Positions 1-9,259 of a stretch of DNA of 64,000 bases are shown in pieces. The notes below the pieces were generated by a model that saw nothing but the letters and a program-made list of their open reading frames with translations, was not told the origin of the DNA and searched no databases. Origin of the DNA: CAZIKF01 sp964539825 (GTDB lineage Bacteria; Muiribacteriota; UBA6191); contig CAZIKF010000025.1 in assembly GCA_964539825.1 (NCBI GenBank), forward strand, positions 6,816 through 70,815, read 5' to 3'. The first letter of the stretch is position 1. The number at the start of each line of letters is the position of its first letter. Position numbers and translations under genes: made by a program.

Positions 1-207
1 TTTCACTACCTTATCGCCCAGGGATTACGCCGTTATGGATTTCTGGAATTATCGCGCAAAATCGCCAGATTTTCAGAAGACCTTGTCTCACAGTCCGGAT
101 ACCGTGAATATTATCACCCCTATACCAAAGAAGGTCTCGGCGCTCCCGATTTTTCCTGGAGCACTCTGGCTCACATCATCGATTCCAAATCCTCAAATGG
201 AGTATGA
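1..207 (+). CDS. C-terminal end of a GH63/GH37-like glycoside hydrolase (partial)
   Basis: The frame is open from base 1 to a TGA at 205-207, giving 68 residues with no start inside the window. The translation has the look of the last helices of an (alpha/alpha)6-barrel glycosidase: a YGF motif, then YYHPYT-EGLGAPDFSW close to the end. The pattern 'Y-x-P-x-T-x-EGLGAPDFSW' is typical of bacterial GH63-type glucosidases, mannosylglycerate hydrolases and glycogen-debranching-like enzymes, where the Glu and the final Trp lie near the active site. The exact substrate cannot be told from this fragment. A strong ribosome site for the next gene begins shortly after the stop, so the two are probably cotranscribed. 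Confidence 0.65.
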   Translation, partial: FHYLIAQGLRRYGFLELSRKIARFSEDLVSQSGYREYYHPYTKEGLGAPDFSWSTLAHIIDSKSSNGV

Positions 208-240
208 TGTCGCCTTCGAAATACCAGGAGGATTTAAAGA

Positions 241-1296
241 GTGAACCCACCCTTTGAGATATTTCACAGTCCCGGTGAGGGCTTCTTTGGAGTTTGGAAG
301 AAGCGTGCCCTCCATCTCTCCATCTTATCCCTGTTCACCCTTATTGGATGGCTGGGCCTCCCTTTCTGGCTCCTTCTGGCAGCTTTCTTTGATTTACTCA
401 CCGGTTCCATACCAAAGTTTTCGAGGGTTCGCGCGGTATTGGTTCTTTTATTAAGCCTGTGGGTAGAATCATTTGCGGTCCTATGGGCAGCATGGGTCTG
501 GATCTACACCCTGGGAGGACGAACCAAAAGCCGCGCAGAATATATAAAAATCAATTCCAGGGTGAAGAACTTCTGGATGTCCAGTCTCTTCTTTGGAGGT
601 ACTTATCTCATGGGTATTCGCCTTGACATAGAAGGCCTGGAAGAAACCAAGAACGGCCCCTTTCATTTGTGGGTCCATCACACTTCTTCTGCAGATACCG
701 TGATTTCGGGTGCTCTCGTTGAGTCCCGCAATAAAATTCAGCTCAGGTATGTTCTAAAGAAGGAACTGTTGTACCTGGATCCCTGCATCGACATCATTGG
801 CAGGCGAGTGCTGTGTACTTACGTAGATCGATCCGGTTCACGCAGTAAAGAGGCTATTGGCCAAGTTTTAGCCCTGGCTGAGGATCTCTACGGTGATACG
901 GGAGTCATCATCTATCCGGAAGGTACACGATTTTCAGAGGCAAAACGCCAGAAAAGAATTGAGGATTTGGAGTCGCAGGGAAAAAAGGAACTGGCCGAGA
1001 TGGCGGCGAAAATGCGGCATATCCTCGCGCCCCGCCTGGGAGGTCCCCTGGGGCTTCTTCAAAAAGCACCCCACGCTGATATCGTGTTCTTGGAACATAC
1101 CGGCCTGGAGGCCATGGAAACAATAGGTGATCTCTTCAATGGAGCGCTGGTTGGAGTTACCCTCCACATTCGATTCCGGCGCATCAAGGCTGAGAACATC
1201 CCGGAAGAAAATCGAGACATCTGGATCTATGAGCAATTTATGGAAATGGATGAGTGGATTGAATCATATCGAGGACAGGGATTCGATACCGTCTAA
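241..1296 (+). CDS. PlsC-like 1-acylglycerol-phosphate acyltransferase family protein
   Basis: 351 residues starting at GTG with an AGGAGG ribosome site about seven bases upstream. Two hydrophobic stretches (about residues 25-50 and 65-90) anchor the N-terminus in the inner membrane. Acyltransferase motif I is HTSSAD (H147 to D152, the HX4D catalytic dyad) and motif III is YPEGTR (225-230). The family moves an acyl chain to lysophosphatidate or a related glycerolipid, so a role in phospholipid synthesis is likely; the acceptor is not certain. It is longer than the usual 240-260 residue PlsC because of the N-terminal membrane part and an insertion after motif III. Its last 33 bases overlap the 3' end of the convergent mutase gene. 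Confidence 0.85.
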   Translation: MNPPFEIFHSPGEGFFGVWKKRALHLSILSLFTLIGWLGLPFWLLLAAFFDLLTGSIPKFSRVRAVLVLLLSLWVESFAVLWAAWVWIYTLGGRTKSRAEYIKINSRVKNFWMSSLFFGGTYLMGIRLDIEGLEETKNGPFHLWVHHTSSADTVISGALVESRNKIQLRYVLKKELLYLDPCIDIIGRRVLCTYVDRSGSRSKEAIGQVLALAEDLYGDTGVIIYPEGTRFSEAKRQKRIEDLESQGKKELAEMAAKMRHILAPRLGGPLGLLQKAPHADIVFLEHTGLEAMETIGDLFNGALVGVTLHIRFRRIKAENIPEENRDIWIYEQFMEMDEWIESYRGQGFDTV

Positions 1297-3408
1297 AACC
1301 TTTGCCGCTGATTCCAAAACCGGAGTACCGGGTTCAAATACGGCAAATACTCCCGCCTTCTCTAGAATTTTTTGATCTGCGGGAGGAATCACCCCTCCGC
1401 AGAAGATTAAGATATCTTCTGCCTTCTCTCCCTTAAGACATTCCACTAGTTTAGGAACCAGGGTTTTATGTCCTCCTGCCAGAGAAGAAACCCCGACAGC
1501 GTGTACATCGTGATCTACCGCTGCACGGGCTACTTCCTGAGGGGTTTGGAAAAGTGGTCCAATATCTACGTCAAATCCAAGATCAGCATAAGCTGTAGCG
1601 ATAATTTTCGCTCCCCGATCATGTCCATCTTGACCCATCTTGGCTACATAGATCCGCGGTCTTCTACCCGCTGCGTCTGCAAAGGCCTTAACTCTTTCCA
1701 GAATTTCGCTGAATTGTTTTTGATCTTTCATTCCCGCTGCGTATACCCCGCTAACCAGGCTCTGCCTGGCCTGGTAACGACCGCACACTTTGACAATAGC
1801 TTCTGAAACCTCCCCGACAGTCGCACGAAGTCTCATGGCTTGAACACTAAGATCAAGTAGGTTTTTTTCTCCACTTTCTGCAGCGCTGCTTATTTGCTCA
1901 AGCAGGTCAGAAACTTTTCCCTGGTCACGCACCTTGCGAATGGACTCCAGGCGTTTAATCTGGTTGCGTCTTACTTCTTGATTGTCCACTTCCAGGGTCT
2001 CGAATTCAAGCTCCTCCTCCACTCGATATTTGTTTACCCCGATCACAACATCTTGACCACTTTCAATCATGGCTTGTTTTCGGGCCGCGCACTCTTCTAT
2101 TTTACGTCTGGCAAAACCGTTTTCTATAGCCGTGACCATGCCCCCCTGCTTCTCCACCTCTTCAATGATCTCCTGAGCGTGCCTGGCCAATGAATCCGTA
2201 AGAGCCTCTATGAAATAGGACCCCCCAAGCGGATCTACAATTCTGGTGAGACCTGCCTCCTCCTGTAGAATCAGCTGGGTATTGCGAGCCCAGCGGGCGG
2301 AGGATTCACTAGGTAGAGCAATGGCCTCATCCATCGAGTTCGTGTGTAATGACTGGGTACCGCCCAAAACAGCAGCCATGGCTTCAATGGTTGTACGAAC
2401 AAGGTTGTTGTTAGGATCTTGCCTTGTGAGCGAATAACCGGAAGTCTGGCAATGGGTTCGCAGCATCGAAGATTTGGGATTCGCTGGCGTGTACCTGGAA
2501 ATCAAACGAGCCCACAATAAGCGCGCGGCCCGCAGTTTGGCGATCTCCATGAAAAAGTTCATTCCAATACCAAAAAAGAAGGAGAGCCTGGGAGCAAAAC
2601 TATCTATGCTCAATCCCTTGTTCAGCGCGGTTTTTACATATTCCAGTCCGTCAGCAAGGGTAAAGGCCAATTCATGAACGGCATCGGCACCCGCTTCATG
2701 CATGTGATATCCAGAGATAGACACCGAGTTAAACTTCGGCATGTGAAGAGAAGTATATTCGATGATATCTCCCACGATTCTCATACTCATCGCGGGAGGA
2801 TAGATGTAGGTGTTGCGTACCAGAAATTCCTTGAGAATATCGTTTTGGATCGTACCGGTAAGCATCTCCCTCGGAACTCCCTGTTCTTCACCAGCCACAA
2901 TAAATGCCGCCAGCACTGGTAATACCGCCCCATTCATGGTCATGGAAACACTCATCTTGTCCAGGGGTATTCCATCGAAGAGGATCTTCATGTCCTCAAC
3001 ACTATCGATTGCCACCCCGGCCTTCCCTACATCCCCTTCCACTCTTTCATGGTCCGAGTCATAACCCCTGTGAGTCGCGAGGTCAAAGGCGATGGAGAGT
3101 CCTTTCTGTCCCATTTCCAAGTTCTTACGATAAAAAGCATTCGAATCCTCAGCCGTGGAGAATCCAGCATACTGTCGAATTGTCCAGGGCCTTCCTGTAT
3201 ACATGGTAGCCTTGGGCCCCCTTAAATAAGGAAAGATTCCTGCCATGGTGTCCGCGGAGTCCAACAGGTCCAGGTCTTTGCGGGTATAGAAGGGTTTGAG
3301 TGTAATACCCTCAGGTGTCATCCAGTGTAATGACTCCAGGGGCTTTCCCTTGATTTCCCGACCCGCTTCCTTCTCCCAATCTTCAATAGTGGGACGTTTA
3401 TAAGACAT
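1264..3408 (-). CDS. scpA: Methylmalonyl-CoA mutase, single-chain (catalytic plus cobalamin-binding domains)
   Basis: About 714 residues. The N-terminal two thirds is the TIM-barrel mutase domain, with motifs such as RPWTIRQYAGF and GYDSDHERV. The C-terminal ~130 residues are the B12-binding domain with DGHDRG (the lower-ligand His in DXHXXG, near residue 596) and a GVSSLAGGHKT stretch. It isomerises (R)-methylmalonyl-CoA to succinyl-CoA with adenosylcobalamin, linking propionate, odd-chain and branched-chain breakdown to the TCA cycle. I prefer the ATG at 3406-3408 over the one at 3417, because AGGA then sits eight bases upstream; the earlier ATG would overlap it. The matching small subunit or MeaB chaperone is not next to it. 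The 3' end overlaps the convergent acyltransferase gene by 33 bp. Confidence 0.93.
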   Translation of the reverse strand: MSYKRPTIEDWEKEAGREIKGKPLESLHWMTPEGITLKPFYTRKDLDLLDSADTMAGIFPYLRGPKATMYTGRPWTIRQYAGFSTAEDSNAFYRKNLEMGQKGLSIAFDLATHRGYDSDHERVEGDVGKAGVAIDSVEDMKILFDGIPLDKMSVSMTMNGAVLPVLAAFIVAGEEQGVPREMLTGTIQNDILKEFLVRNTYIYPPAMSMRIVGDIIEYTSLHMPKFNSVSISGYHMHEAGADAVHELAFTLADGLEYVKTALNKGLSIDSFAPRLSFFFGIGMNFFMEIAKLRAARLLWARLISRYTPANPKSSMLRTHCQTSGYSLTRQDPNNNLVRTTIEAMAAVLGGTQSLHTNSMDEAIALPSESSARWARNTQLILQEEAGLTRIVDPLGGSYFIEALTDSLARHAQEIIEEVEKQGGMVTAIENGFARRKIEECAARKQAMIESGQDVVIGVNKYRVEEELEFETLEVDNQEVRRNQIKRLESIRKVRDQGKVSDLLEQISSAAESGEKNLLDLSVQAMRLRATVGEVSEAIVKVCGRYQARQSLVSGVYAAGMKDQKQFSEILERVKAFADAAGRRPRIYVAKMGQDGHDRGAKIIATAYADLGFDVDIGPLFQTPQEVARAAVDHDVHAVGVSSLAGGHKTLVPKLVECLKGEKAEDILIFCGGVIPPADQKILEKAGVFAVFEPGTPVLESAAKVLDGIESLSSI

Positions 3409-3549
3409 TTTCCCCATCCTTTTGGCCCTTTTGTATATAGCTGAAAAAACAAGACTCTAACTGCTAAATTGGCAGGAATCTATACTAATCGCCAGCCTAA
3501 ATTCTGTCGATATGCCATTTGGTTCGTAGAGCCAAGAGGAAGTTTTGAG

Positions 3550-3819
3550 ATGAGTGCATTACCTGAAGAATTCTATAAATCTTGTACAAAGTGTCAGAAG
3601 GAATTTGAGGATCGAGAGTCCTTCAGTTCCGCGACTGCTTTTGTGGGTATCATTGAAACCGGAAAATACGCGGAAAATAATCTGGAACTGAGAAACTGTA
3701 TGTGCGGCACCACCCTCGCCTCCTACTTTCCCAAAGACCCCAGTAAACCCAACGAACTGCGTGTGATTAAGGATGACCCTACTAAGGTGAGACGAGAACC
3801 CAGGCTTAAGGCATCTTAA
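3550..3819 (+). CDS. Small cysteine-rich protein of unknown function
   Basis: 89 residues if started at ATG 3550, which has AAGAGGA about nine bases upstream. A longer reading from 3469 has no ribosome site. Two cysteine groups (CTKC near residue 12 and CMC near residue 54) are spaced like a zinc ribbon. Nothing else is recognisable: no signal peptide and no membrane segment. The gene is divergent from the mutase. A cytosolic metal-binding or regulatory protein is possible, but I assign no function. Confidence 0.6.
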   Translation: MSALPEEFYKSCTKCQKEFEDRESFSSATAFVGIIETGKYAENNLELRNCMCGTTLASYFPKDPSKPNELRVIKDDPTKVRREPRLKAS

Positions 3820-3957
3820 GGGCGAGTCGAGAAGAGAAACTTAGGCAACCGATTGAGCGGACATAAGCTTCGTAGGTCCTCCCTGGACTTCGGCTACTGA
3901 CTACTAAGAATTCCCCTCTTCTTGCAATTCTGTAGGTTTCGCAAGTAGCCTGAATTT

Positions 3958-4644
3958 GTGGTTTTACGCGAGCGTCTCTTTTTATTCCTATCCGGTATTT
4001 TCCTCACCTCCCTGATTCTGGGCAATATTGTTGGAATCACCAAATTTGTGAAGCTGGAAATTCCGGGGATCTGGACCTTCGTGATTCCTGTGGGTCTGCT
4101 GGCCTATCCCATAACTTTTCTGGCAACGGATATCATCTGTGAGGTTTATGGGCGTGAGAAGGCTCAGTCTGTCGTCTGGACAGGTTTTTTTATGAACTTG
4201 TTCATGCTCGCTCTCATGGGATTGGGGCACATTCTTCCCGATGCATCCGGTATTTCCGGAGCGGCCTCTACTTTTGAAGAAGTTTTCAATTTCATGGTTG
4301 GCGGAGTGATAGCCTCTATGATTGCCTATTTAATTGCACAGACCTGTGACGTGCGCCTCTTTCATTTCTGGAGACGATTGACCAAAGGAAAACACCTCTG
4401 GCTTAGAAACTGCGGTTCAACCTTCTTTTCGCAGATAATAGACACTGTCGCAATTCTCTGCATTCTCTTCTATTTCGTAGACGACGGGCTGGGACCCAAT
4501 GTGAAGACTTTTTCCGATCTGCTAGTGCTTATGGGTCATTCCTACCTTTTTAAATTCTGTTTTGCCCTCATTGATACCCCATTCTTCTACGCAGGTGTCT
4601 ACATCCTTGAGAAGTATTTTCATCTGAAACCGGCAGAAGAGTAG
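3958..4644 (+). CDS. yhhQ: Queuosine precursor transporter, YhhQ/VUT family
   Basis: 228 residues from a GTG start. Six hydrophobic segments make an inner-membrane carrier. Diagnostic family signatures are ATDIICEVYG after the second or third segment and WLRNCGSTFFSQIIDT in the second half. The family (formerly DUF165) imports preQ0/preQ1 for synthesis of the queuosine tRNA modification. No queuosine genes are beside it; the neighbours are a small cysteine-rich protein and a radical SAM enzyme. Length is normal for the family. Confidence 0.9.
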   Translation: MVLRERLFLFLSGIFLTSLILGNIVGITKFVKLEIPGIWTFVIPVGLLAYPITFLATDIICEVYGREKAQSVVWTGFFMNLFMLALMGLGHILPDASGISGAASTFEEVFNFMVGGVIASMIAYLIAQTCDVRLFHFWRRLTKGKHLWLRNCGSTFFSQIIDTVAILCILFYFVDDGLGPNVKTFSDLLVLMGHSYLFKFCFALIDTPFFYAGVYILEKYFHLKPAEE

Positions 4645-4682
4645 AAAAGAGGGTAAAATTACGATAGCTCTGGAGGGGACTG

Positions 4683-5693
4683 GTGAAAGCACATGAAGCC
4701 CGTTGGTGGCGTGAAGATGGGGAGCGAATTCTTTGTACTTTATGCCCTAAAGCCTGCCGTCTGAAAGACGGTCAGAGAGGCTTTTGTTATCTGCGTTTTC
4801 GCGATGGAGACAAGCTTTACACCGATGGCTACGGAACTACATCGGGAATGGCCATAGATCCAATTGAAAAAAAACCCCTGAATCATTTTCTCCCTACAAC
4901 CAAGATTCTCTCTCTTGGGAATATGGGTTGTAACCTGGCCTGCAAATTCTGCCAAAATTGGAATATATCAAAGGCACGCGAAACTCCCCTTCAGCAGGTC
5001 TCCGCGCAGTCTCTAGCAGACCTTGCGAAAAAACACGACACCCCTTCCATTGCTTTTACTTATAACGATCCTACAATCTGGGCTGAATTCATTACTGATG
5101 CCTCATGGGTTTTAAAAGAGAATGGGATTCACCCGGTTCTTGTCACGGCCGGGTACATTGAACCGGAAGCCAGAAAGGTACTCTACGAACCCATTTCAGC
5201 AATCAACTTTGATCTAAAGGCGTTTACCGAAGACTTCTACTTCCGCGTCACTAACTCCCACCTCAAAGATGTTCTTGAAACCCTCATCTGGACGCGGGAA
5301 AACACAGATATATGGATGGAGCTTACTACCTTGATCATCCCTGGAAAAAACGACTCTGACCAGGAAACCTATGAAATGCTCGACTGGATCGCAAAGTACC
5401 TTGGAGTGGAAACACCGCTTCATTTTACGGCCTTCCATCCCGACTGGAAAATGATGGATACTCCAAGAACACCCCTTGAGACCCTGCAAAGAAAGTATGA
5501 ACAGGCAAGAGAAAAGGGATTTCCCTATGTGTATCTTGGGAATGTGTCCTCTGAGAAGGAGCAGTCCACCTATTGTCCGGGCTGCAACGCTCCAATTATC
5601 TCAAGAACCTGGCACCAGGTTGAATTCCTTCAGAACGAATTTCAAGGCCAGTGCCAGAGTTGCGCAAGGAAAATTCCCGGAGTTTTCAATTGA
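4683..5693 (+). CDS. amrS: AmmeMemoRadiSam system radical SAM enzyme
   Basis: 336 residues from GTG with GGAGGGG upstream. An N-terminal cysteine cluster (C18, C21, C25, C35) precedes the radical SAM motif CxxxCxxC at C83, C87 and C90 followed by QNW, which is typical of AmrS. A C-terminal zinc-ribbon-like pair (CPGC and CQSC) is present. The family is usually found with AMMECR1 and Memo proteins and is related to pyruvate formate-lyase activating enzymes. The reaction is not settled. The partners amrA and amrB are not adjacent here, so either they are elsewhere or this enzyme works alone. Confidence 0.88.
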   Translation: MKAHEARWWREDGERILCTLCPKACRLKDGQRGFCYLRFRDGDKLYTDGYGTTSGMAIDPIEKKPLNHFLPTTKILSLGNMGCNLACKFCQNWNISKARETPLQQVSAQSLADLAKKHDTPSIAFTYNDPTIWAEFITDASWVLKENGIHPVLVTAGYIEPEARKVLYEPISAINFDLKAFTEDFYFRVTNSHLKDVLETLIWTRENTDIWMELTTLIIPGKNDSDQETYEMLDWIAKYLGVETPLHFTAFHPDWKMMDTPRTPLETLQRKYEQAREKGFPYVYLGNVSSEKEQSTYCPGCNAPIISRTWHQVEFLQNEFQGQCQSCARKIPGVFN

Positions 5694-5730
5694 GTGGATT
5701 AAGGGAGAGAAATCATAGATTGACCTGCAG

Positions 5731-7401
5731 GTGAACAAGGGGCTTCAGCATGAATCGCAAGTCCAGGCCAGAAGATGTCAGCACTCGCTCTCCTTTCCCT
5801 TTACTATGATAGACGCAAAACTACTTGAGGATCTGGAAGAGGAGCTCAAGAGCCAGGATACTCAGAGGCGTAAGGCTGCCCTACTTTCCCTCGTTCGAAT
5901 CGGGTCAGGAGTCCAGGTTCATGAGGATGTCCTGCGTCTTGCACAGGAAGATCCTGACGCTGAAATTCGGTACATCGCCAGAAAAGCGCTTAATAAATTC
6001 AACCTACAGCACCGACCGGAATTTGAGGAAGCCAGCACTCTCATTCAAAAACTGCTTCAGAACCAGGGAGATAAGCGCAAGGAGGTATACAGGAGGGTAT
6101 TCTCCACTGAAGATAGTTTCATGAAAGTTGAACTGCTGCGCTGCCTCCTGCAAGATGAGGAAGCTCTGTCCCATAGGGAAGAATTGGCACAGATTCTCAA
6201 AAATCTGATCCGCGAAGAAAAGGACAGATCCCTGGTCCCCACCTATATCAAAGCCCTGGGTACCTTTGGCAGCAGTTCTGAACTCCCCCTTTTACAGAAA
6301 TCCCTACAGTCGAAAAATCCAAGAATTGTTGCCAATGCAATCGAAGCGCTCGAGGAACTCGGGGAAGAATCTGCACAAAACATGGTTCTACCACTCCTAT
6401 CCCATGAGGACAACCGGGTAAGAGCCAACTCGATTCGGCTGGTCCATCGTTTTGATCCCGCAAGGGGTAGTGTTGAGGTCCAGAAAATGTCCCTGTCGGA
6501 GCATCCCTGGATGCGGGCTTCTGCCCTCTATTGCCTGCGGGTACTCAGGATCGACGGACATGATCAAATCCTGTGTGCCATGATAGGCCAGGAATCTGAC
6601 GAAGATCTTCTTACCACCATCCTTGAAACGGTTACTCCAGAGGGGTACGAGAAGCTTGCCAGAGCCCTGGCATTTCGCTGTGAGCGCGAAGGAATAACCG
6701 ACCTCCGTGACACACTGGAATCAACCTATGAAAATCTTTGCTCCAAATCTGGTCTTGATGCTTCGAATCTAAGACAACAGGAAAAGGAGAATTTACACCG
6801 ACAACAGGCGCAAGAGTCTCAAAATGAAGTCGAGTCTGACCTTCACCATGAAGCGGCTGAGCAAAAGGCTCCCGTTATGGTCGAATCCTCGACAAAATAT
6901 AAATCTCTTGCTTCTCTGGCTGGAGCCGTTTGTGTAGGCCTGCTCATTCTAAAGCTCTTTTGGGAAACAGGTGTGGTTCGTAAATCATACTCGCTAGATC
7001 CTTTGTCTAGAGGAAGGGCTGTAGATACCCATTCACAACAAATCTTTCTTAAAGCTGATTTCCTGCGTGCAAGAGGTCAGTGGAAAGAGGCTGTTGAAGA
7101 ATTCGATTCAGTCCTGAAGAACACTCCCGATCATATTCCTTCCCTGAGAGGTAAAGGGATTTGCCTCATTTTTCTAGGAAAATTATCCCAGGCCCGTCAA
7201 ATTCTTGAGGCGATTCATAAAAAAAAGCCCCGGGATCCAATGGTTACGAGGGGGCTAAGCCAGGTCTACCTTCTGCAAAGTGAAGATCCTTCCTTGATAA
7301 CAAATATGCTTCAAAAAGCAATTCGATTGAATCCTGAAGACCCTATTCTGCCCCAGACTCTTTCCCGGTTTTTGGAACATCAAACTGAATTGAGAGACTG
7401 A
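5731..7401 (+). CDS. HEAT-repeat / membrane / TPR protein
   Basis: 556 residues from GTG 5731; an ATG at 5806 (residue 26) is an alternative, and neither has a strong ribosome site. Residues about 35-320 are HEAT-like helical repeats, then a Gln/Glu-rich linker, one membrane segment (about 391-412) and TPR-like repeats (about 438-550). By positive-inside reasoning the HEAT part is cytosolic and the TPR part periplasmic. Pilin-like genes follow 32 bp downstream on the same strand, so it may be a scaffold for pilus or secretion assembly. That role is inference from context; the arrangement does not match a named component I know. Confidence 0.7.
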   Translation: MNKGLQHESQVQARRCQHSLSFPFTMIDAKLLEDLEEELKSQDTQRRKAALLSLVRIGSGVQVHEDVLRLAQEDPDAEIRYIARKALNKFNLQHRPEFEEASTLIQKLLQNQGDKRKEVYRRVFSTEDSFMKVELLRCLLQDEEALSHREELAQILKNLIREEKDRSLVPTYIKALGTFGSSSELPLLQKSLQSKNPRIVANAIEALEELGEESAQNMVLPLLSHEDNRVRANSIRLVHRFDPARGSVEVQKMSLSEHPWMRASALYCLRVLRIDGHDQILCAMIGQESDEDLLTTILETVTPEGYEKLARALAFRCEREGITDLRDTLESTYENLCSKSGLDASNLRQQEKENLHRQQAQESQNEVESDLHHEAAEQKAPVMVESSTKYKSLASLAGAVCVGLLILKLFWETGVVRKSYSLDPLSRGRAVDTHSQQIFLKADFLRARGQWKEAVEEFDSVLKNTPDHIPSLRGKGICLIFLGKLSQARQILEAIHKKKPRDPMVTRGLSQVYLLQSEDPSLITNMLQKAIRLNPEDPILPQTLSRFLEHQTELRD

Positions 7402-7433
7402 CACCAGGCCCCCGGTTTTGCTATGGTTTAACC

Positions 7434-7931
7434 GTGAAACTTTTCTCTCGTTCAGGCTTCCAGATTCTGGAAGTAATAATGGCCGCGTCTATTCTTCTCG
7501 TCGTAGTGGGTGCAGTTGTGGCTCTCTCCATTACATCGAGCCGCAATATTCGCAGAAGCGCTGATGTTCTCTTTGCCATTTCTCTGGCTCAGCTCACCAT
7601 GGAAAAAGTCCTTGGAAATCCATATGATCAAATCAGTGATGATTCCACCATCTACCCTATTTACAAGACTGTTGCAGGCGCCCCTCCAGGCCCCGTATTT
7701 GAAAATTTTGAAGTTCCTCAAACCGGCTCATCCCTGGCTATAGAAAAGCTCAATTTTCAGTCATTACATACGCAGGTCAGCGACTTGCAGTACCGTTACC
7801 AGGTAAGGGTTACTGATTTAATCCCTCCCAACGCTCACGCTTCAAAGCAGATACTGGTAACAATTTATTGGATGAATGAAGGAAATACCTATGAATATAA
7901 GCTTTCGGGCTTTCTTTCGAAGAAGACCTGA
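7434..7931 (+). CDS. Type IV prepilin/pseudopilin-like protein
   Basis: 165 residues from GTG. The N-terminus has a short charged leader, then GFQILEV followed by a hydrophobic helix (about residues 13-33). This is the prepilin peptidase site with the Glu at +5 relative to the cleaved Gly. The rest is a compact globular domain like minor pseudopilins of the GspI/PilV kind. It would be cut and methylated by a PilD-type peptidase, which is not in this window. It overlaps the next pilin-like gene by 41 bp, showing one operon. Confidence 0.8.
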   Translation: MKLFSRSGFQILEVIMAASILLVVVGAVVALSITSSRNIRRSADVLFAISLAQLTMEKVLGNPYDQISDDSTIYPIYKTVAGAPPGPVFENFEVPQTGSSLAIEKLNFQSLHTQVSDLQYRYQVRVTDLIPPNAHASKQILVTIYWMNEGNTYEYKLSGFLSKKT

Positions 7932-8493
7932 TATCCATTCTTATCCTCTCCCTTTGAGCAGAGATAGGATGGGTTTCACCTTCGTGGAAATCATGGTGGC
8001 ATCCGTGATTGCCTTTGTTCTTTTCCAGGCTGTTTATCAGCTCTTCTTTTCAACCCTAAATAGTAATAAAGTCCACGATGAATATACTTCCAAACTCATG
8101 GCTTGCAGGGTGGTACTAATGCAGGTTCAACGCCTGACAGTGGATGCCCGGGCTATTCTTCACCCCATCCCTTCTATGACGGTTGGAACAACCAGTTCCA
8201 ATACTCTTGTATTTCGAGATTCCATTGGACTGGTTAAGACCCTCAGTTTTTCTAAAGAAACTGGAGAGCTGAAAATGCACACTTTGGATCTTCAGACCGG
8301 CACTATGGTTCCCGGCTCTCTCGATCCGGATTTAGGGGGAACTCTTCAGCCGAATCCTCGCCGATCTATTCTCGGAAAGGGTCTCAAAGAGGTTGTCTTT
8401 ACCGTGGATTCCATGTCTATGGACACACTACAGTACCGAATTATGATTGATGATTTCCATCTTGTGGGAGGAGTTCGACTTCTCAATGGTTAA
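7891..8493 (+). CDS. Minor pseudopilin-like protein (GspJ/PilW-like)
   Basis: About 200 residues from ATG 7891, which has GAAGGA about seven bases upstream. The prepilin motif GFTFVEI lies after an unusually long leader of ~26 residues; a second possible start directly before it (ATG ~7969) would give a near leaderless form. A hydrophobic helix follows, then a mostly beta domain. Size and position after a GspI-like gene suggest a GspJ or PilW-type minor pilin. It overlaps the previous gene by 41 bp and the next by about 5 bp, so translation is probably coupled. Confidence 0.75.
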   Translation: MNISFRAFFRRRPDIHSYPLPLSRDRMGFTFVEIMVASVIAFVLFQAVYQLFFSTLNSNKVHDEYTSKLMACRVVLMQVQRLTVDARAILHPIPSMTVGTTSSNTLVFRDSIGLVKTLSFSKETGELKMHTLDLQTGTMVPGSLDPDLGGTLQPNPRRSILGKGLKEVVFTVDSMSMDTLQYRIMIDDFHLVGGVRLLNG

Positions 8494-9139
8494 TGTTCCC
8501 CAATCCAGGCAAGGAAACGCCCTGATTATCGTTCTACTCGTTGTTGTAGTCATGATTCCTATCGGATTCATGATGCTGTCTAGGACCCGGGCAAACGTAG
8601 CTGAAACCAAACGAATCTATCAGTCCTTTGTACTTGAACAAGCGGCCAGGTCCGGTGTGGAAGCCATCATGGACCAGATCCGGCTGGGTGACTTTAGCAC
8701 GGGACCCCATATTGCGGCCGTGGCTGATGGTGTGTCCTATAAGACTTTCCTGGATACCAGCGGAATTGGTCTGATTGGCCAGAAGATCTGTAATGTTTAT
8801 TCTCGCGGCGAAGGTGACGGAGGAGGGAGTGTGACCATTATCGCTACTGTGGAGGTTTATCCTGATCCATCAGGATATATGCTCATGCCACACTCCTACC
8901 AAATTCTACGTGAAGAAGTAAGCATCGATGCTTTCGCCAGCAGAGCGGCTCTACTCAATAGAAAAAAGGGAATCTATCGTGTTTTTCTTGACCAGGTAAG
9001 AATCGAGGGAGCCTATTCCCTGACGGAATTTGAAAATGCTTTGAAGAATGCCGCCTCAGAACTCAGTGGATTAGAAGTTCAAGATATTTTTGAAATGGAG
9101 GTGATTCCCGAATTAATCACGCAGAAATCAGGATTTTAG
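8489..9139 (+). CDS. GspK/PilX-like minor pilin protein
   Basis: About 216 residues from ATG 8489, just inside the end of the preceding gene. The N-terminus is QGNALIIV plus a long hydrophobic helix, lacking the usual Glu at +5. This is the pattern of GspK and PilX proteins, which cap the pilus tip. After the helix it has EQAARSGVEAIM, which resembles the conserved alpha-helix of that family. It is shorter than typical GspK (~320 residues), lacking the large tip domain, so PilX-like is equally possible. Third of three pilin-type genes in a row. Confidence 0.7.
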   Translation, partial: VNVPQSRQGNALIIVLLVVVVMIPIGFMMLSRTRANVAETKRIYQSFVLEQAARSGVEAIMDQIRLGDFSTGPHIAAVADGVSYKTFLDTSGIGLIGQKICNVYSRGEGDGGGSVTIIATVEVYPDPSGYMLMPHSYQILREEVSIDAFASRAALLNRKKGIYRVFLDQVRIEGAYSLTEFENALKNAASELSGLEVQDIFEMEVIPELITQKSGF

Positions 9140-9259
9140 CCTCAAAAAGCGATTCCCCTGCTTTTACTCGTTCTGAATCCTTCACGAACCTTGACCGGGA
9201 CTATGTTCGTGCCTAGGATTATCTATAGAGCCCTTATTTACCGCGGATTAAGGATTATC

